This document shows, in pieces, positions 37,666 through 47,572 of a stretch of 64,000 nucleotides of DNA. How positions within the stretch are numbered: the first letter of the stretch is position 1; each line of letters opens with the position of its first letter. The position numbers and the translations under genes are program-made. This stretch comes from Stanieria sp. NIES-3757 (GTDB lineage Bacteria; Cyanobacteriota; Cyanobacteriia; Cyanobacteriales; Xenococcaceae): positions 3,038,001-3,102,000 of the forward strand of contig AP017375.1 of assembly GCA_002355455.1 (NCBI GenBank), given 5' to 3'. The notes under the pieces were generated by a model. It had not been told where the DNA came from. It did no database searches and saw only the letters and a list, made by a program, of their open reading frames with translations.

Positions 37666-38691
37666 ATGTTTACTTCCGATAGCAATCTTGTATTTAATCC
37701 TCCTATACAAAGTACGACAATAGAAGCTTTAGCGGGTAATGATACTCTAGTAATCATCGGCTCTGGTAGCCAAGATAATATTATTTATGGTGAAAGTAAA
37801 GATGAGCTAAGCGGAGCAGTAGTAGCAGATGATGACAGACTGATAGTTGTTGGCAGTGACAATAACAACAACATTATCGTAGGCGATGCAGCAAATTTAA
37901 TCAATAATGCCAGAGGTGGAGACGACCTGTTATTTATTAAAGGAGATAACAGCGATCATAATAAAATTTTTGGCGACGCAGAAATCAGTTTATCCAAGTC
38001 ATCTGGTGGTGACGATCTCCTAGTAGTCTTTGGAAATGATAGTAACGACAATAATATTTATGGCGATGCACCCTTATTAGAAAATAATTCATTCGGTGGC
38101 GATGATCGTCTAGAAGTCTTTGGAAGCAACAATACAAATAATACCGTTTCTGCTGATGGAATTCTTCGCAACTCACAAGGTGGAAGCGACTCTGTAATCA
38201 TTGAAGGAGATGGCAATAATAACAATACTATTTACGGTGAAGGAGAGGAGATAGAAAATTCAATTGCTGGCAATGATAGCATCACAATTGCTGGCGAAGG
38301 TAACATTGTCTATGGTGACGCCCTTAAAATGATAGGCAATTCCCAAGCAGGAAATGATACCTTAACTGGCTCTGGTGGAGTTAATACCTTTTATGGTGAT
38401 GCCTTAGATCTGGGAACGAGTACAGGTGGCAAAGACACTTTTGTGGTGAGCGGGGGATTTAGCGATCAAGATGGTAGTGACGGCGAATATAATATCTTTA
38501 AAGATTTTCGTTCTGGAGAAGATATTATCGGTCTTGCAGGTGGTATAACATTCGACGATCTGACCTTCGGAGTCAATGCAGATACAACCATCGTATCTAT
38601 TGCTAACACTAACGACGTGCTAGCCTGGGTTGAGAACACAGTTGAAGGCGATATCACTATCCTAGGAACAGATGACTTTATTCTCGTATAG
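37666..38691 (+). CDS. RTX-like Asp/Asn-rich repeat protein
   Basis: 341 residues from the ATG at 37666, which has a GGAGG site 8 bases upstream; a TTG at 37651 overlaps that site and is rejected. About eight repeats of 26-32 residues follow the pattern DDxLxVxGxxxNNxIYGDA...GG, for example DDLLVVFGNDSNDNNIYGDA. This resembles the RTX calcium-binding beta-roll but with a longer unit than the 9-mer. A C-terminal part (DFRSGEDIIGL, DDLTF) matches the end of hemolysin-type proteins. There is no signal peptide, consistent with type I secretion, but no exporter is nearby. pI should be very low. Confidence 0.8.
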   Translation: MFTSDSNLVFNPPIQSTTIEALAGNDTLVIIGSGSQDNIIYGESKDELSGAVVADDDRLIVVGSDNNNNIIVGDAANLINNARGGDDLLFIKGDNSDHNKIFGDAEISLSKSSGGDDLLVVFGNDSNDNNIYGDAPLLENNSFGGDDRLEVFGSNNTNNTVSADGILRNSQGGSDSVIIEGDGNNNNTIYGEGEEIENSIAGNDSITIAGEGNIVYGDALKMIGNSQAGNDTLTGSGGVNTFYGDALDLGTSTGGKDTFVVSGGFSDQDGSDGEYNIFKDFRSGEDIIGLAGGITFDDLTFGVNADTTIVSIANTNDVLAWVENTVEGDITILGTDDFILV

Positions 38692-39060
38692 CGATTTTAT
38701 ACGAGCTGTAAATACGAGCTAGCTTCTGTTGAGAAGGCAGAAGCAGTCAAACTCTGGCTTGAATAATATCAAGTTCGCTTGAATAGTTAAAGGTGATGAT
38801 TGACGAGGGGACTGGGGGATACGGAGAGAATTATATTTTAAATGATTATCAGAACTTGATATAAGACGTTCAAGCACACGAGCATTGCTATCGGGCGGAC
38901 GCAGGAAAAAACCTACTCGCCCGCAGCCCAGGAAGAATATCGCTCTTATAAACTATAAACAAATTCGCCTTACTCATTATCCTCAATCACAACAGAAAAA
39001 TCCGCTCTGCTCTGCGAGGATGGGAAGCCTGCGATTTATCGCAAGAGGATGTCATGTTAG
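38692..39060. other. Intergenic region with a GC-rich stem-loop
   Basis: About 370 bases. CGGGCG (38892-38897) pairs with CGCCCG (38918-38923) around an inner AGG/CCT. The composition is more GC-rich than the surroundings. A plus-strand frame at 38885-39145 looks spurious. Confidence 0.4.
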
Positions 39061-39348
39061 CTATAAACACTCACCAATAAAATTTTCCAATTCAGTTTTA
39101 GTTAAATTAGTAATAATAAATACTTCTTGGACAGTTTTTCCTTGACGTGCAATTAATTTATATCCACCGCGAATTGGGACAGAAACTCTTAACTTTAATT
39201 TAGGACAATGACCTCTAACCGAACTCAGTTCTCCTGGAGTAATCGTTTTAATTCCTTGACAGGTAGTCAATTTTTCTAAAATCGGAATTAATCCTTGTAA
39301 ATGAGTAGAATGATTCCAAACTAACCTACCCCCAGAAGAACTATTCAT
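39061..39348 (-). CDS. DUF2103 protein
   Basis: 95 residues. GRLVWNHSTHLQGLIPILEK and TPGELSSVRGHCPKLKLRVS match the cyanobacterial DUF2103 family, whose His and Cys residues suggest metal binding. It lies 4 bases downstream of clpS and is probably co-translated. The link to ClpS is a conserved neighbourhood, but its role is unknown. Confidence 0.8.
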   Translation of the reverse strand: MNSSSGGRLVWNHSTHLQGLIPILEKLTTCQGIKTITPGELSSVRGHCPKLKLRVSVPIRGGYKLIARQGKTVQEVFIITNLTKTELENFIGECL

Positions 39349-39352
39349 AAGT

Positions 39353-39646
39353 TTAAGCTTCCTCCAGAGGTGCCATTGTTAAACCAGCACGTTTTAATTG
39401 TTGATGATATAATTCAGCTTGTTCTTGGGGACCTACCCAAACGATCGCTTGTCCTTCATAATGAATTTGATTGGTTAAATCCCAAGCGCGATCGCTCGTC
39501 ATGCCAGGAATATAAGTCATTAAACATTCAGCAACGTGTTGAAATGTATTAAAGTCATCATTAAGCACAATTACCTTGTAGTTTGGATAAGGCTTGCTAA
39601 CAACTTTACTTTCCTTTTCTTTAATTACCGTTGGTGAAGCAGTCAT
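39353..39646 (-). CDS. clpS: ATP-dependent Clp protease adaptor ClpS
   Basis: 97 residues. The core KVIVLNDDFNTFQHVAECLM contains the conserved NDD motif of N-degron recognition, and the helix VGPQEQAELYHQQLKRAGL is typical. ClpS delivers N-end-rule substrates to the Clp ATPases (ClpC in cyanobacteria). The ClpS family is standard length; the flexible N-terminus is short. Confidence 0.94.
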   Translation of the reverse strand: MTASPTVIKEKESKVVSKPYPNYKVIVLNDDFNTFQHVAECLMTYIPGMTSDRAWDLTNQIHYEGQAIVWVGPQEQAELYHQQLKRAGLTMAPLEEA

Positions 39647-39949
39647 CTTCTAAACTCCTGCTGACAGGCTTGTTTTAATTGAATTACAATTCAAAATTAA
39701 ACTTTTTAAGTTAAATTTTTGCTTTTGAGTCTTCCATAGTTTAGCTTTTTTTAACTTTTTCTTCAAAATTATTTTTGGGCAATTGAAACCACTAAATTTT
39801 TATCCTGATTCAATCGGACAAATACTCAAAACATCCAATAAAATTATCCAAAAACGCTCATATCTTGATACTATCTGCCATAAGAATATTGAAAAAACTT
39901 TTAGTTAAATTGCCGATTTAAGTTGTTAAACGTTTAATTCAAATCAATA
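39647..39949. other. Divergent intergenic region clpS/ABC ATPase
   Basis: About 300 AT-rich bases with no ORF. It should hold promoters for both neighbours. Confidence 0.5.
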
Positions 39950-41023
39950 ATGGCTAAATTAGAACTACAAAATCTCCAAAAAAGATATAGTTCCAAGGTA
40001 ATTCCCGTTAAAGATATTTCTTTAGAAGTAAAAAATGGTGAATTTTTAACCTTATTGGGGCCTTCTGGTTGTGGTAAATCTACTTTACTTCGCTTAATTG
40101 CAGGTTTAGAACAACCGACTCAAGGAAACATCATTTTAGGAGAGAAAAACCTCAACAAAATTGCTCCAGGCGATCGCAATATGGCGATGGTATTTCAAAG
40201 CTATGCTCTTTATCCTCACATGAGCGCAGCAGAAAATATTGGCACTGCCCTTAAATTACGAAAAATGCCTTCAGAAGAAATTAAACACAGAATAGCTGAA
40301 GCTGCTCACAAGTTAGAATTAACTCATCTCCTCGATCGCAAACCAGGTCAAATGTCTGGAGGACAACGTCAACGAGTAGCTTTAGCTAGGGCATTGGTTC
40401 GTAACCCTGAAGTGTTTTTATTAGATGAACCTTTAAGTAATTTGGATGCCCTACTGCGAGAACAAGTCAGGGCGCAGTTAAAACAATTGTTTAAAGAACA
40501 AAATAAACCCGTAGTTTATGTTACCCACGACCAAACCGAAGCAATGACCCTCTCTACCAAAGTAGCAGTTTTGTACGATGGGTTAGTCCAACAACTCGAT
40601 CCACCAAGTAAAATTTATACCCATCCTGCTAATCAATTTGTAGCTGGTTTTGTTGGCAGTCCCCAAATGAATTTACTGACTCTCAAATGTCAAGGCAATG
40701 CTGCTATTTTGGGCGATGCCAATCTACCGCTTCCGACTTCAGCTACTATTCCTCCTCAAATCATGTTGGGAATTCGTCCAGAAGATGTTCAGTTAGCCCA
40801 ATTTGCAACAGACACAACTGTTACAGGGGAAATTTATCTAGTCGAACAATTGGGAAAAGAAAATCTTATTAGTATCAAAGTAGCCAATTCTAATCAGATC
40901 CTACGGGTCTTATTACCAATCGACCAGAAGTGGGAAGGAGATACAGTATTGTTAAATTTACCAACCGAACATTTACATTGGTTCGATCTAGCCACAGGCG
41001 ATCGCATTTTCAGTGACCAGTAG
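39950..41023 (+). CDS. Sugar-type ABC transporter ATP-binding protein (MalK/UgpC family)
   Basis: 357 residues. Walker A is GPSGCGKST, the Q-loop segment MVFQSYALYPHM, the signature MSGGQRQRVALARAL, Walker B FLLDEPLSNLDA and the switch His in VYVTHDQTEAMTL. The C-terminal part (about 240-357) is the TOBE/MalK regulatory domain with GIRPEDVQL. It energises sugar or glycerol-phosphate uptake; permease and binding protein genes are elsewhere, as is common for shared ATPases in cyanobacteria. Confidence 0.92.
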   Translation: MAKLELQNLQKRYSSKVIPVKDISLEVKNGEFLTLLGPSGCGKSTLLRLIAGLEQPTQGNIILGEKNLNKIAPGDRNMAMVFQSYALYPHMSAAENIGTALKLRKMPSEEIKHRIAEAAHKLELTHLLDRKPGQMSGGQRQRVALARALVRNPEVFLLDEPLSNLDALLREQVRAQLKQLFKEQNKPVVYVTHDQTEAMTLSTKVAVLYDGLVQQLDPPSKIYTHPANQFVAGFVGSPQMNLLTLKCQGNAAILGDANLPLPTSATIPPQIMLGIRPEDVQLAQFATDTTVTGEIYLVEQLGKENLISIKVANSNQILRVLLPIDQKWEGDTVLLNLPTEHLHWFDLATGDRIFSDQ

Positions 41024-41043
41024 GGACAATTCATGAATTGTCC
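41024..41043. repeat. Perfect 20-base palindrome, likely dispersed repeat
   Basis: GGACAATTCATGAATTGTCC directly abuts the stop codon of the ABC gene. It is its own reverse complement. Similar palindromes are common dispersed repeats in cyanobacterial genomes. It could also help end the transcript, but no U-tract follows. Confidence 0.6.
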
Positions 41044-41090
41044 GTACACCAGTTATCAGTGTCACAGTTAATTTTAATCAAGGCATCACC

Positions 41091-43748
41091 TTAATTAGAA
41101 CTAAGCACTTCTGGGACTATTGGTACAAGTTGTTCTGAGCTGTCAAAAGTAAGATGATGCTCGGTACAATCGACAAAGATGGTATCTCCTTCAGAAAAAG
41201 TATTGTCTAAAATTTTAGTTGCGATCGGATTTTCTAATTCTCGCTGAATTGCTCGTTTTAATGGACGCGCACCATAAGCAGGATCGTAACCAATATCGAC
41301 GATATAATCTTGAGCCAAAGTTGATAATTCCAATCTAATTTTTTGTTCGGCTAATAAGTTTTGAATTCGTTTAATTTGAATCCGAACGATTTGACGTAAT
41401 TGTTCTCGCCCAAGCGTATGGAAAAAGATTAAATCATCGATACGGTTGAGAAATTCTGGACGAAAATGTTTTCTTAAAGCCTGAGTTACTTGTTTTTCAA
41501 TAGTATAGTAGTCAGTTTTTTCCTCCATCCCGCTGAGAATAGATTCACTACCAATATTGCTAGTCATGACAATAATAGTATTGCGAAAATCAACTATTCT
41601 GCCTTGAGAGTCAGTGATTCTACCATCATCAAGAACTTGCAGCAAAATATTAAAAACATCTTTGTGTGCCTTTTCTACTTCGTCCAATAAAACTACCGAA
41701 TAAGGACGACGGCGTACCGCTTCTGATAATTGTCCTCCTTCTTCATAACCAACATATCCAGGAGGCGCACCCACCAAGCGAGAAACAGCGTGTTTTTCCA
41801 TGTACTCGGACATATCAATCCGCACCATGGCATCTTCGCTATCAAAGAGGAAAGCAGCTAACGCCCTAGCTAATTCAGTTTTACCTACCCCTGTTGAACC
41901 CATAAACAAAAATGAACCAATCGGTCTACTGGGGTCTTTCATACCTGCCCTAGCACGCCGAATTGCTGCTGCTACAGCTTCGACAGCTTCTTTTTGTCCG
42001 ATTACTCTTCGTCCTAAATGTTGTTCTAGTTGTAAAAGTTTTTGCTTTTCTGACTCTAATAAACGATTAACAGGTATTCCTGTCCAATTCGCGACAATTT
42101 CCGCAATATCGGATTCTGAAACTTGTTCTCTCAGTAAAGCTGCGCCTTCGGATTGAATTTCTAGCAGTTTAGTTTCTTTAGCTTCTAAATCTCGCTGCAA
42201 GATTTCCAGTTTTCCGTATTTCAATTGAGCAGCCTTATTAAGGTCGTAAGCCCTTTCCGCTTGTTCTACTTGTAAACGTAGTTGTTCTTCTTCTTCCTTA
42301 AGAGCGTTAATTTCATCCAACAGTTGTTTTTCTGATTGCCATTGAGAAGAAAGTTCGGTTTGTTTACTTTCTAATTCCTTAATTTCTTCTTGAATCCTTT
42401 CTAATCTTTCTTTGGAAGCGCGATCGACTAATAAAATACCAGGACGTTGACTTTCTCCTTCTAAGGAAAGTTTTTCCATCTGTAACTGCATCAATCGACG
42501 GTCGATCGCTTCTAATTCTACAGGTTTAGAAGTGATTTCCATTTTTAATTTTGCTGCTGCTTCGTCCACCAGATCGATCGCTTTATCTGGTAAGAATCTA
42601 TCAGTAATATAACGATGAGAAAGAGTGGCTGCTGCAACTAAAGCAGAGTCAGTAATTTTAACTCCATGATGAACTTCATAACGTTCTTTTAATCCCCGTA
42701 AAATAGAAACCGTATCTTCTACCGTTGGTTGTTTGACATAAACCTGTTGAAAGCGCCTTTCTAAAGCAGGATCTTTTTCAATATGTTTGCGATACTCATC
42801 TAAGGTAGTCGCCCCAATACAACGTAGTTCGCCTCTGGCTAGCATTGGTTTGAGCAGATTTCCGGCATCCATCGAACCTTCACGAGAACCTGCACCAACT
42901 ACGGTATGAACTTCATCAATAAATAAAACAATCTGTCCTTCCGATTGAGTTACTTCTTTCAGTACCGAACGCAATCTGTCTTCAAATTCCCCACGATATT
43001 TTGCCCCAGCAATTAAACTGCCCATATCTAGAGAAATTAACTGACGGTTTTTCAGTGATTCTGGTACATCTCCATTGACAATTCGTTGTGCCAATCCTTC
43101 CGCGATCGCAGTTTTTCCGACCCCAGGTTCACCAATTAAAACAGGATTATTCTTAGAACGACGGGAAAGAACCTGAATTACTCGACGAATCTCTTCATCC
43201 CTACCAATAACTGGGTCTAGTTTGCCATTTTTAGCTTGTTGAGTTAAATCTCTACCATATTTTTCTAACGCTTGATATCTTTCTTCTTGATTCTGTTGAG
43301 TAACTTTTTGACTTCCGCGAATCGATTTAATAACTTTTTCTAAGTCTTGGGGGTCTAAGCTAAAATTCCGTAGGGTACGCTTACCAATTCGATTATCTTC
43401 GGCAAAACCCATCAACAAATGTTCGATAGAAATAAACTTATCTTGCCAACTGGCACGACAAGACTCGGCACGATCTAACATTTCATCTAAAGCACGACCG
43501 AGATACAGTTGAGTTGCACCAGTTTTAGGTTGGCGATGGGTAAATACTTCTAGCTGTTGTTTGAGGCGAGCAACATCAATATTAGCTTTACTAAAAATAG
43601 TTTGAGCTAATCCCTCTTGTTCCACTAAGGCGAGGATTACGTGTTCTACTTCTAAATTTTGATTTTGAAATAATTTGGCAAATTCTTGTGATTTGACGAT
43701 CGCATCCCAAGCTTGTTCGGTAAATTTACTAGAATCGGTAGGCTGCAT
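41091..43748 (-). CDS. clpB: ATP-dependent chaperone ClpB
   Basis: 885 residues. The N-domain has two repeats (about 1-150). AAA1 has Walker A GEPGVGKT, the coiled-coil middle domain spans roughly 410-530, and AAA2 has Walker A GSTGVGKT with Walker [13 protein letters not shown]. It disaggregates proteins with the DnaK system. A cyanobacterium often has two ClpB proteins; which one this is cannot be told. No CIRCE element is seen upstream. Confidence 0.96.
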   Translation of the reverse strand: MQPTDSSKFTEQAWDAIVKSQEFAKLFQNQNLEVEHVILALVEQEGLAQTIFSKANIDVARLKQQLEVFTHRQPKTGATQLYLGRALDEMLDRAESCRASWQDKFISIEHLLMGFAEDNRIGKRTLRNFSLDPQDLEKVIKSIRGSQKVTQQNQEERYQALEKYGRDLTQQAKNGKLDPVIGRDEEIRRVIQVLSRRSKNNPVLIGEPGVGKTAIAEGLAQRIVNGDVPESLKNRQLISLDMGSLIAGAKYRGEFEDRLRSVLKEVTQSEGQIVLFIDEVHTVVGAGSREGSMDAGNLLKPMLARGELRCIGATTLDEYRKHIEKDPALERRFQQVYVKQPTVEDTVSILRGLKERYEVHHGVKITDSALVAAATLSHRYITDRFLPDKAIDLVDEAAAKLKMEITSKPVELEAIDRRLMQLQMEKLSLEGESQRPGILLVDRASKERLERIQEEIKELESKQTELSSQWQSEKQLLDEINALKEEEEQLRLQVEQAERAYDLNKAAQLKYGKLEILQRDLEAKETKLLEIQSEGAALLREQVSESDIAEIVANWTGIPVNRLLESEKQKLLQLEQHLGRRVIGQKEAVEAVAAAIRRARAGMKDPSRPIGSFLFMGSTGVGKTELARALAAFLFDSEDAMVRIDMSEYMEKHAVSRLVGAPPGYVGYEEGGQLSEAVRRRPYSVVLLDEVEKAHKDVFNILLQVLDDGRITDSQGRIVDFRNTIIVMTSNIGSESILSGMEEKTDYYTIEKQVTQALRKHFRPEFLNRIDDLIFFHTLGREQLRQIVRIQIKRIQNLLAEQKIRLELSTLAQDYIVDIGYDPAYGARPLKRAIQRELENPIATKILDNTFSEGDTIFVDCTEHHLTFDSSEQLVPIVPEVLSSN

Positions 43749-43927
43749 TCTTAATTTATGATAAAGACTCTTTATTATCTGTAGTTTTAGTGCTTAGTAT
43801 AACAAGCTAGACGCATCGGACGAGGTAGTCGAACCTAGCAAAATAAGTTAATTTATCTTTTTTTTAACTTATAACAAATATATTTAAAGCTTTAATAATT
43901 TTTCCGAGGTTTTCTCTATATTAAGTT

Positions 43928-44218
43928 ATGACTATCGAGCAAATAGCAAACATTAAAATAGAACATCAACCTAGTCAAGAGCGTTTACAGCAATTAGGTG
44001 TGTTTACTTGGTCGATTTGGACTAAGGAAGTTTCTGAATTTCCGTGGACTTACGACGAATCGGAAACCTGTTATTTTCTTGAAGGCGATGTCATTGTTAC
44101 TCCCGAAGGTAGCGAACCAGTCACAATGGGCAAAGGAGATTTAGTAACTTTTCCTGCGGGTATGTCTTGCACTTGGCAAATTAACAACGATGTCCGCAAG
44201 TATTATCATTTTGGTTAG
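43928..44218 (+). CDS. Small cupin-domain protein
   Basis: 96 residues, a single-domain cupin. Motif one is around TYDESETCYFLEGDVIVTPE and motif two GKGDLVTFPAGMSCTWQI, ending YYHFG. The form resembles Cupin_3-type proteins. Usual metal histidines are replaced, so it may bind a ligand rather than catalyse. It converges with the kinase gene. Confidence 0.85.
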   Translation: MTIEQIANIKIEHQPSQERLQQLGVFTWSIWTKEVSEFPWTYDESETCYFLEGDVIVTPEGSEPVTMGKGDLVTFPAGMSCTWQINNDVRKYYHFG

Positions 44219-44243
44219 TTTTGGAGCAATCAATTTTCAGAGG

Positions 44244-46814
44244 CTAATAATCTAATTTTTGTTCTACTCGTTCTAAAGCATCAATACCTATTTGCCAATT
44301 AGGTTTTAAAACAATAGCTCTTTCATAAGCTTGAACTGCTTCTCGATATTGTTGTAGAGCCTCTTCAGTTAACCCTTTGCCAAACCAAGCTTCATAAGAA
44401 TCGCTATTAACTTCAATTGCTTGATTATAAGCCAAAAGAGCCTCCGAATATCTTCTCAATGCTTTTTGAGCATTTCCTAAACCAATTAAAGCAGGTAAAT
44501 AATCTTCTTTAACACTAATAGCTTGCTGATAAGCATTAATCGCTTGCTCGTATTTTTGTTGCTGAAAATAGATTTTACCAAGGTTATTCCAAGGAACATA
44601 ACTTTCTGCTTCGCCCAATTTGATAGCAGCTTCAAAATCTGCGATCGCATTATCAAGTTTGCCTAATCTAGTATAAACTTCGCCTCGATTGTTGAGAGGA
44701 ACAAAAAAATCTGGTTTTAGTTTAATTGCTTCATTATAAGACGCGATCGCTTCCTCGTAGCGTTCTAATCCTTCTAAAGCTAAACCTTGACAATTCCAAA
44801 AATAAACATTGTTAGTTTTGTGCAATCCTTGCTGACAAATTTGCAACATCTCATCGTAGCGTTTTAAATGACTCAATGCTTGAGCTTTACGCAACCACGC
44901 GCCTTGAAATAAATTAATTTTACCACTTACTTTTTGAATACCGCGGTCATAATATTCAATTGCTTGTTCATAACGTTGATATTGCAATTCTAAATCAGCT
45001 TGTTTAAACAAAAGAATTGCTTGATATTGCAACCAAAAATATCTACTAAAGAAAGTCAGCGTAGTTAAGGAAATAAAAATAATTACATATTTATGCCAAG
45101 GTTTAATTTTTGACTTAAATCTAAGTTTTTTTAATGATTTTAAAACCTGTTCTATCGATTGGTAACGCTGTTGTTTATCCAAGCGTACCATTTTATTTAA
45201 AATTTTACTTAATTCCGAGCTTACCCTTGTTTTTTGTTGCCAAATTACTTCTCCAGTGTTGGGATTTTTAGCTAATTTTTCTGGTTTTATGCCCGTTAAA
45301 GCATAAATCGCGGTCATTCCTAAAGCATAAATATCACTACTAATTATCGGTCTTCCGGCAATTTGTTCAGGAGGTAAATAGCCAGTTTTAGCATCAGGAA
45401 GATAATTAGTAATTTCTTGAATAACTCCAAAATCAATTAAAACTATTTTGCCATCAGAACTTCTTTTAATTAAACTAGAGGGTTGAAGATTGGCATGAAT
45501 AATTTTATGTTTATGAATATCTCTTAAAATCTCACCAATATTTTCTAATAAATCAATTATTTCTTCTTCATTTAGATTAAATTCTCGATTAATAATTGTT
45601 TCGAGACTTTCTCCCTCAATATATTCTTGAATTAAATATATATTTTCTTGGCTGATAAAATATTCTTTGGTTTTAGGAATGCGGTCGAGATTATTTAATT
45701 TAGCTAAATGCCCTAATTCTTGTTTAAGATGACGAAACGCATTTTCTAAAGTTTCCGATTCAATTTTTTGAAGTTTTAATAAATTTAAAATGTATAAAGG
45801 TTGTGGAGATTGCTGCAAATCTTTGGCTACATAACTATAAATTCCTCTTTTACCACCTAAATAGCTAATAAGTTGATACTTATCTTCAATAATAGTTTCT
45901 ACTAATAAAAGAGGCTTGAGAGCTTCTAATAACTCGGTCGTATTTTGATAACGTTCGCTAACCTTAGCACAAATCATACGATTGAGGATCCCAATTAATT
46001 GCGGACTTACTTTATTCAATCGTTTTTGCCAACTTTCTAGATCTTCTGCTTCAGTATCTTCCCATTCTAAAGGCGATCGCCCTGTTAAAGCAAAAATAGC
46101 TGTTTTTCCTAACGCATAAATATCACTAGCATAACTTGGCTTGCCATTGTGTTGTTCTGGAGGCATATAGCCTGGTGTACCAATAATCTGAGTTTGAATT
46201 GTCTCTCGATCAAGATCGAACGCTAAAGTCCCAATTTCTTTGACTGCACCAAAATCAATTAAAACTATTTTTTGATCGCTACGTCGCCGAATTAAATTAG
46301 AGGGTTTAATATCACGATGAATTACCCCTTGATGATGAACAAAGTTGAGAATTTCTAAAACATCACAAAGAAAGTGAATTAAGTCAAATTCTGATAATTG
46401 CAACCGATGAATTTCTTGTTCAAATTCTTCCCCTTCAATAAATTCCTGAATTAAATAAAATTGTTGATTTTCTTCAAAATGAGCTAAAAGTTGGGGAATT
46501 CGGTCATGATTACCAAGCCATTGTAAAACAACTGCTTCGGTAGCAAATCTTTCTTTGGCACTTTCCCAAATTGCTGGACTATTAAACCTAGGTTGTAATT
46601 GTTTGACAACACATGTAAGCTGAGATTGTGATTGTTCATCTACAGCTAAATAGGTTGTAGCAAATCCTCCACTACCTAATTCTTTAACAATACGATAGCG
46701 GTTGCCAATGAGATCTCCGGCATTAAGAATTCTATATCCATACTCAATTTTGGCTGAATGAGAATGAAATTCATTTGATTGAGAAACCGGTATAGTGTAG
46801 TCTGGATCTGACAT
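44244..46814 (-). CDS. Ser/Thr kinase-pseudokinase membrane protein with TPR repeats
   Basis: 856 residues. Kinase 1 (about 37-300) is complete: glycine loop LGSGGFATTY, Lys71, HRD 166-168 and DFG 187-189. A second kinase-like domain (about 312-560) has a degenerate glycine loop (GGKRGIYSYV), HAN in place of HRD (440-442) and intact DFG (461-463), so it is probably a pseudokinase. A membrane helix (YVIIFISLTTLTFFSRYFWL) follows near 575, then about eight TPR units to the C-terminus, such as AIASYNEAIKLKP. The TPR part should lie on the far side of the membrane. Confidence 0.9.
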   Translation of the reverse strand: MSDPDYTIPVSQSNEFHSHSAKIEYGYRILNAGDLIGNRYRIVKELGSGGFATTYLAVDEQSQSQLTCVVKQLQPRFNSPAIWESAKERFATEAVVLQWLGNHDRIPQLLAHFEENQQFYLIQEFIEGEEFEQEIHRLQLSEFDLIHFLCDVLEILNFVHHQGVIHRDIKPSNLIRRRSDQKIVLIDFGAVKEIGTLAFDLDRETIQTQIIGTPGYMPPEQHNGKPSYASDIYALGKTAIFALTGRSPLEWEDTEAEDLESWQKRLNKVSPQLIGILNRMICAKVSERYQNTTELLEALKPLLLVETIIEDKYQLISYLGGKRGIYSYVAKDLQQSPQPLYILNLLKLQKIESETLENAFRHLKQELGHLAKLNNLDRIPKTKEYFISQENIYLIQEYIEGESLETIINREFNLNEEEIIDLLENIGEILRDIHKHKIIHANLQPSSLIKRSSDGKIVLIDFGVIQEITNYLPDAKTGYLPPEQIAGRPIISSDIYALGMTAIYALTGIKPEKLAKNPNTGEVIWQQKTRVSSELSKILNKMVRLDKQQRYQSIEQVLKSLKKLRFKSKIKPWHKYVIIFISLTTLTFFSRYFWLQYQAILLFKQADLELQYQRYEQAIEYYDRGIQKVSGKINLFQGAWLRKAQALSHLKRYDEMLQICQQGLHKTNNVYFWNCQGLALEGLERYEEAIASYNEAIKLKPDFFVPLNNRGEVYTRLGKLDNAIADFEAAIKLGEAESYVPWNNLGKIYFQQQKYEQAINAYQQAISVKEDYLPALIGLGNAQKALRRYSEALLAYNQAIEVNSDSYEAWFGKGLTEEALQQYREAVQAYERAIVLKPNWQIGIDALERVEQKLDY

Positions 46815-47241
46815 AGCGTGCGCTTAACACGAGGTGTTTAAATTCTAGCGAAGCTTAAGCTCCAAGTAGTTGTCCCAGAAAAATTTACCCACAAAAACTA
46901 TAACAGAGTGTAGGATCAAGACTTCGCCCCAATCTTTTCTTTTGGTCATCATAAAATAAAATATCGACTTTCTTACCTGGTTAATGATAACGAAGTAATC
47001 CTTCTGAATAACTAAAAAATTTTTTTCTACTGATTTTAGGCTAACTGTTAATTTTTTTCCTAACACTCACTTTTGTAGGTGAGAAAGCTAAAATTTCCAA
47101 TTTATTTCTGTCTTAAAAAGATTGTTTAATAGTTTACAAAAATGTCTAAATTCAAGCTAAAATTAGGTAAATATAGCAAACAATATCTAAAATTTAAATT
47201 AAGCAAACAAGTTTTTTAAAACCTACGTAATTAAGCAAACA
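46815..47241. other. Intergenic region upstream of the kinase gene
   Basis: About 430 bases. A minus-strand 73-residue frame (46845-47066) has no family features and is not called. No RNA gene is recognised. Confidence 0.5.
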
Positions 47242-47418
47242 ATGAATTTTTTTAGACAATACCTTACTCCTTTACTAACAATTTTGATTTTCTTAATAGC
47301 TTTAGTCGCAGTGAGTGCGCGGATCTTTTTACCATCCGATTTAGCTGCTCCAGCGCCTATTAGTTCAGAAGAATTAAATTCCTTAGTACCAGAATTAATC
47401 GATTACACTTTTTCTTAA
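47242..47418 (+). CDS. 58-residue single-membrane-helix protein
   Basis: An ATG at 47242 opens MNFFRQYLTPLLTILIFLIA, a membrane helix of about 22 residues, followed by a short loop (LPSDLAAPAPISSEELNSLV). It is in the size range of small thylakoid or photosystem subunits, though no family is recognised. Coding-like composition and a clean helix support it. No clear ribosome binding site. Confidence 0.55.
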   Translation: MNFFRQYLTPLLTILIFLIALVAVSARIFLPSDLAAPAPISSEELNSLVPELIDYTFS

Positions 47419-47572
47419 ATACAAGCAAAAGCTTTAGTGACTTCTTGCCATAATGACTCTATGCAGTTCCTCATTTTGAGATACTGATAGCTGAATTAGT
47501 GATGAATCTTAACATAATTGCTGCTCAACAACCAAATTATTTGCCGATAAATCTTATTTAGGTCAATATTTC

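Noticed and set aside
38885-39145. 86-residue plus-strand frame
   Set aside because: It overlaps a GC-rich hairpin and runs antisense into the DUF2103 gene; amino acid use is not protein-like.
43749-43927. CIRCE heat-shock operator before clpB
   Set aside because: No TTAGCACTC-N9-GAGTGCTAA pattern or close variant could be found.
46845-47066. 73-residue minus-strand frame upstream of the kinase gene
   Set aside because: No ribosome binding site, no recognisable motif and poor coding character.
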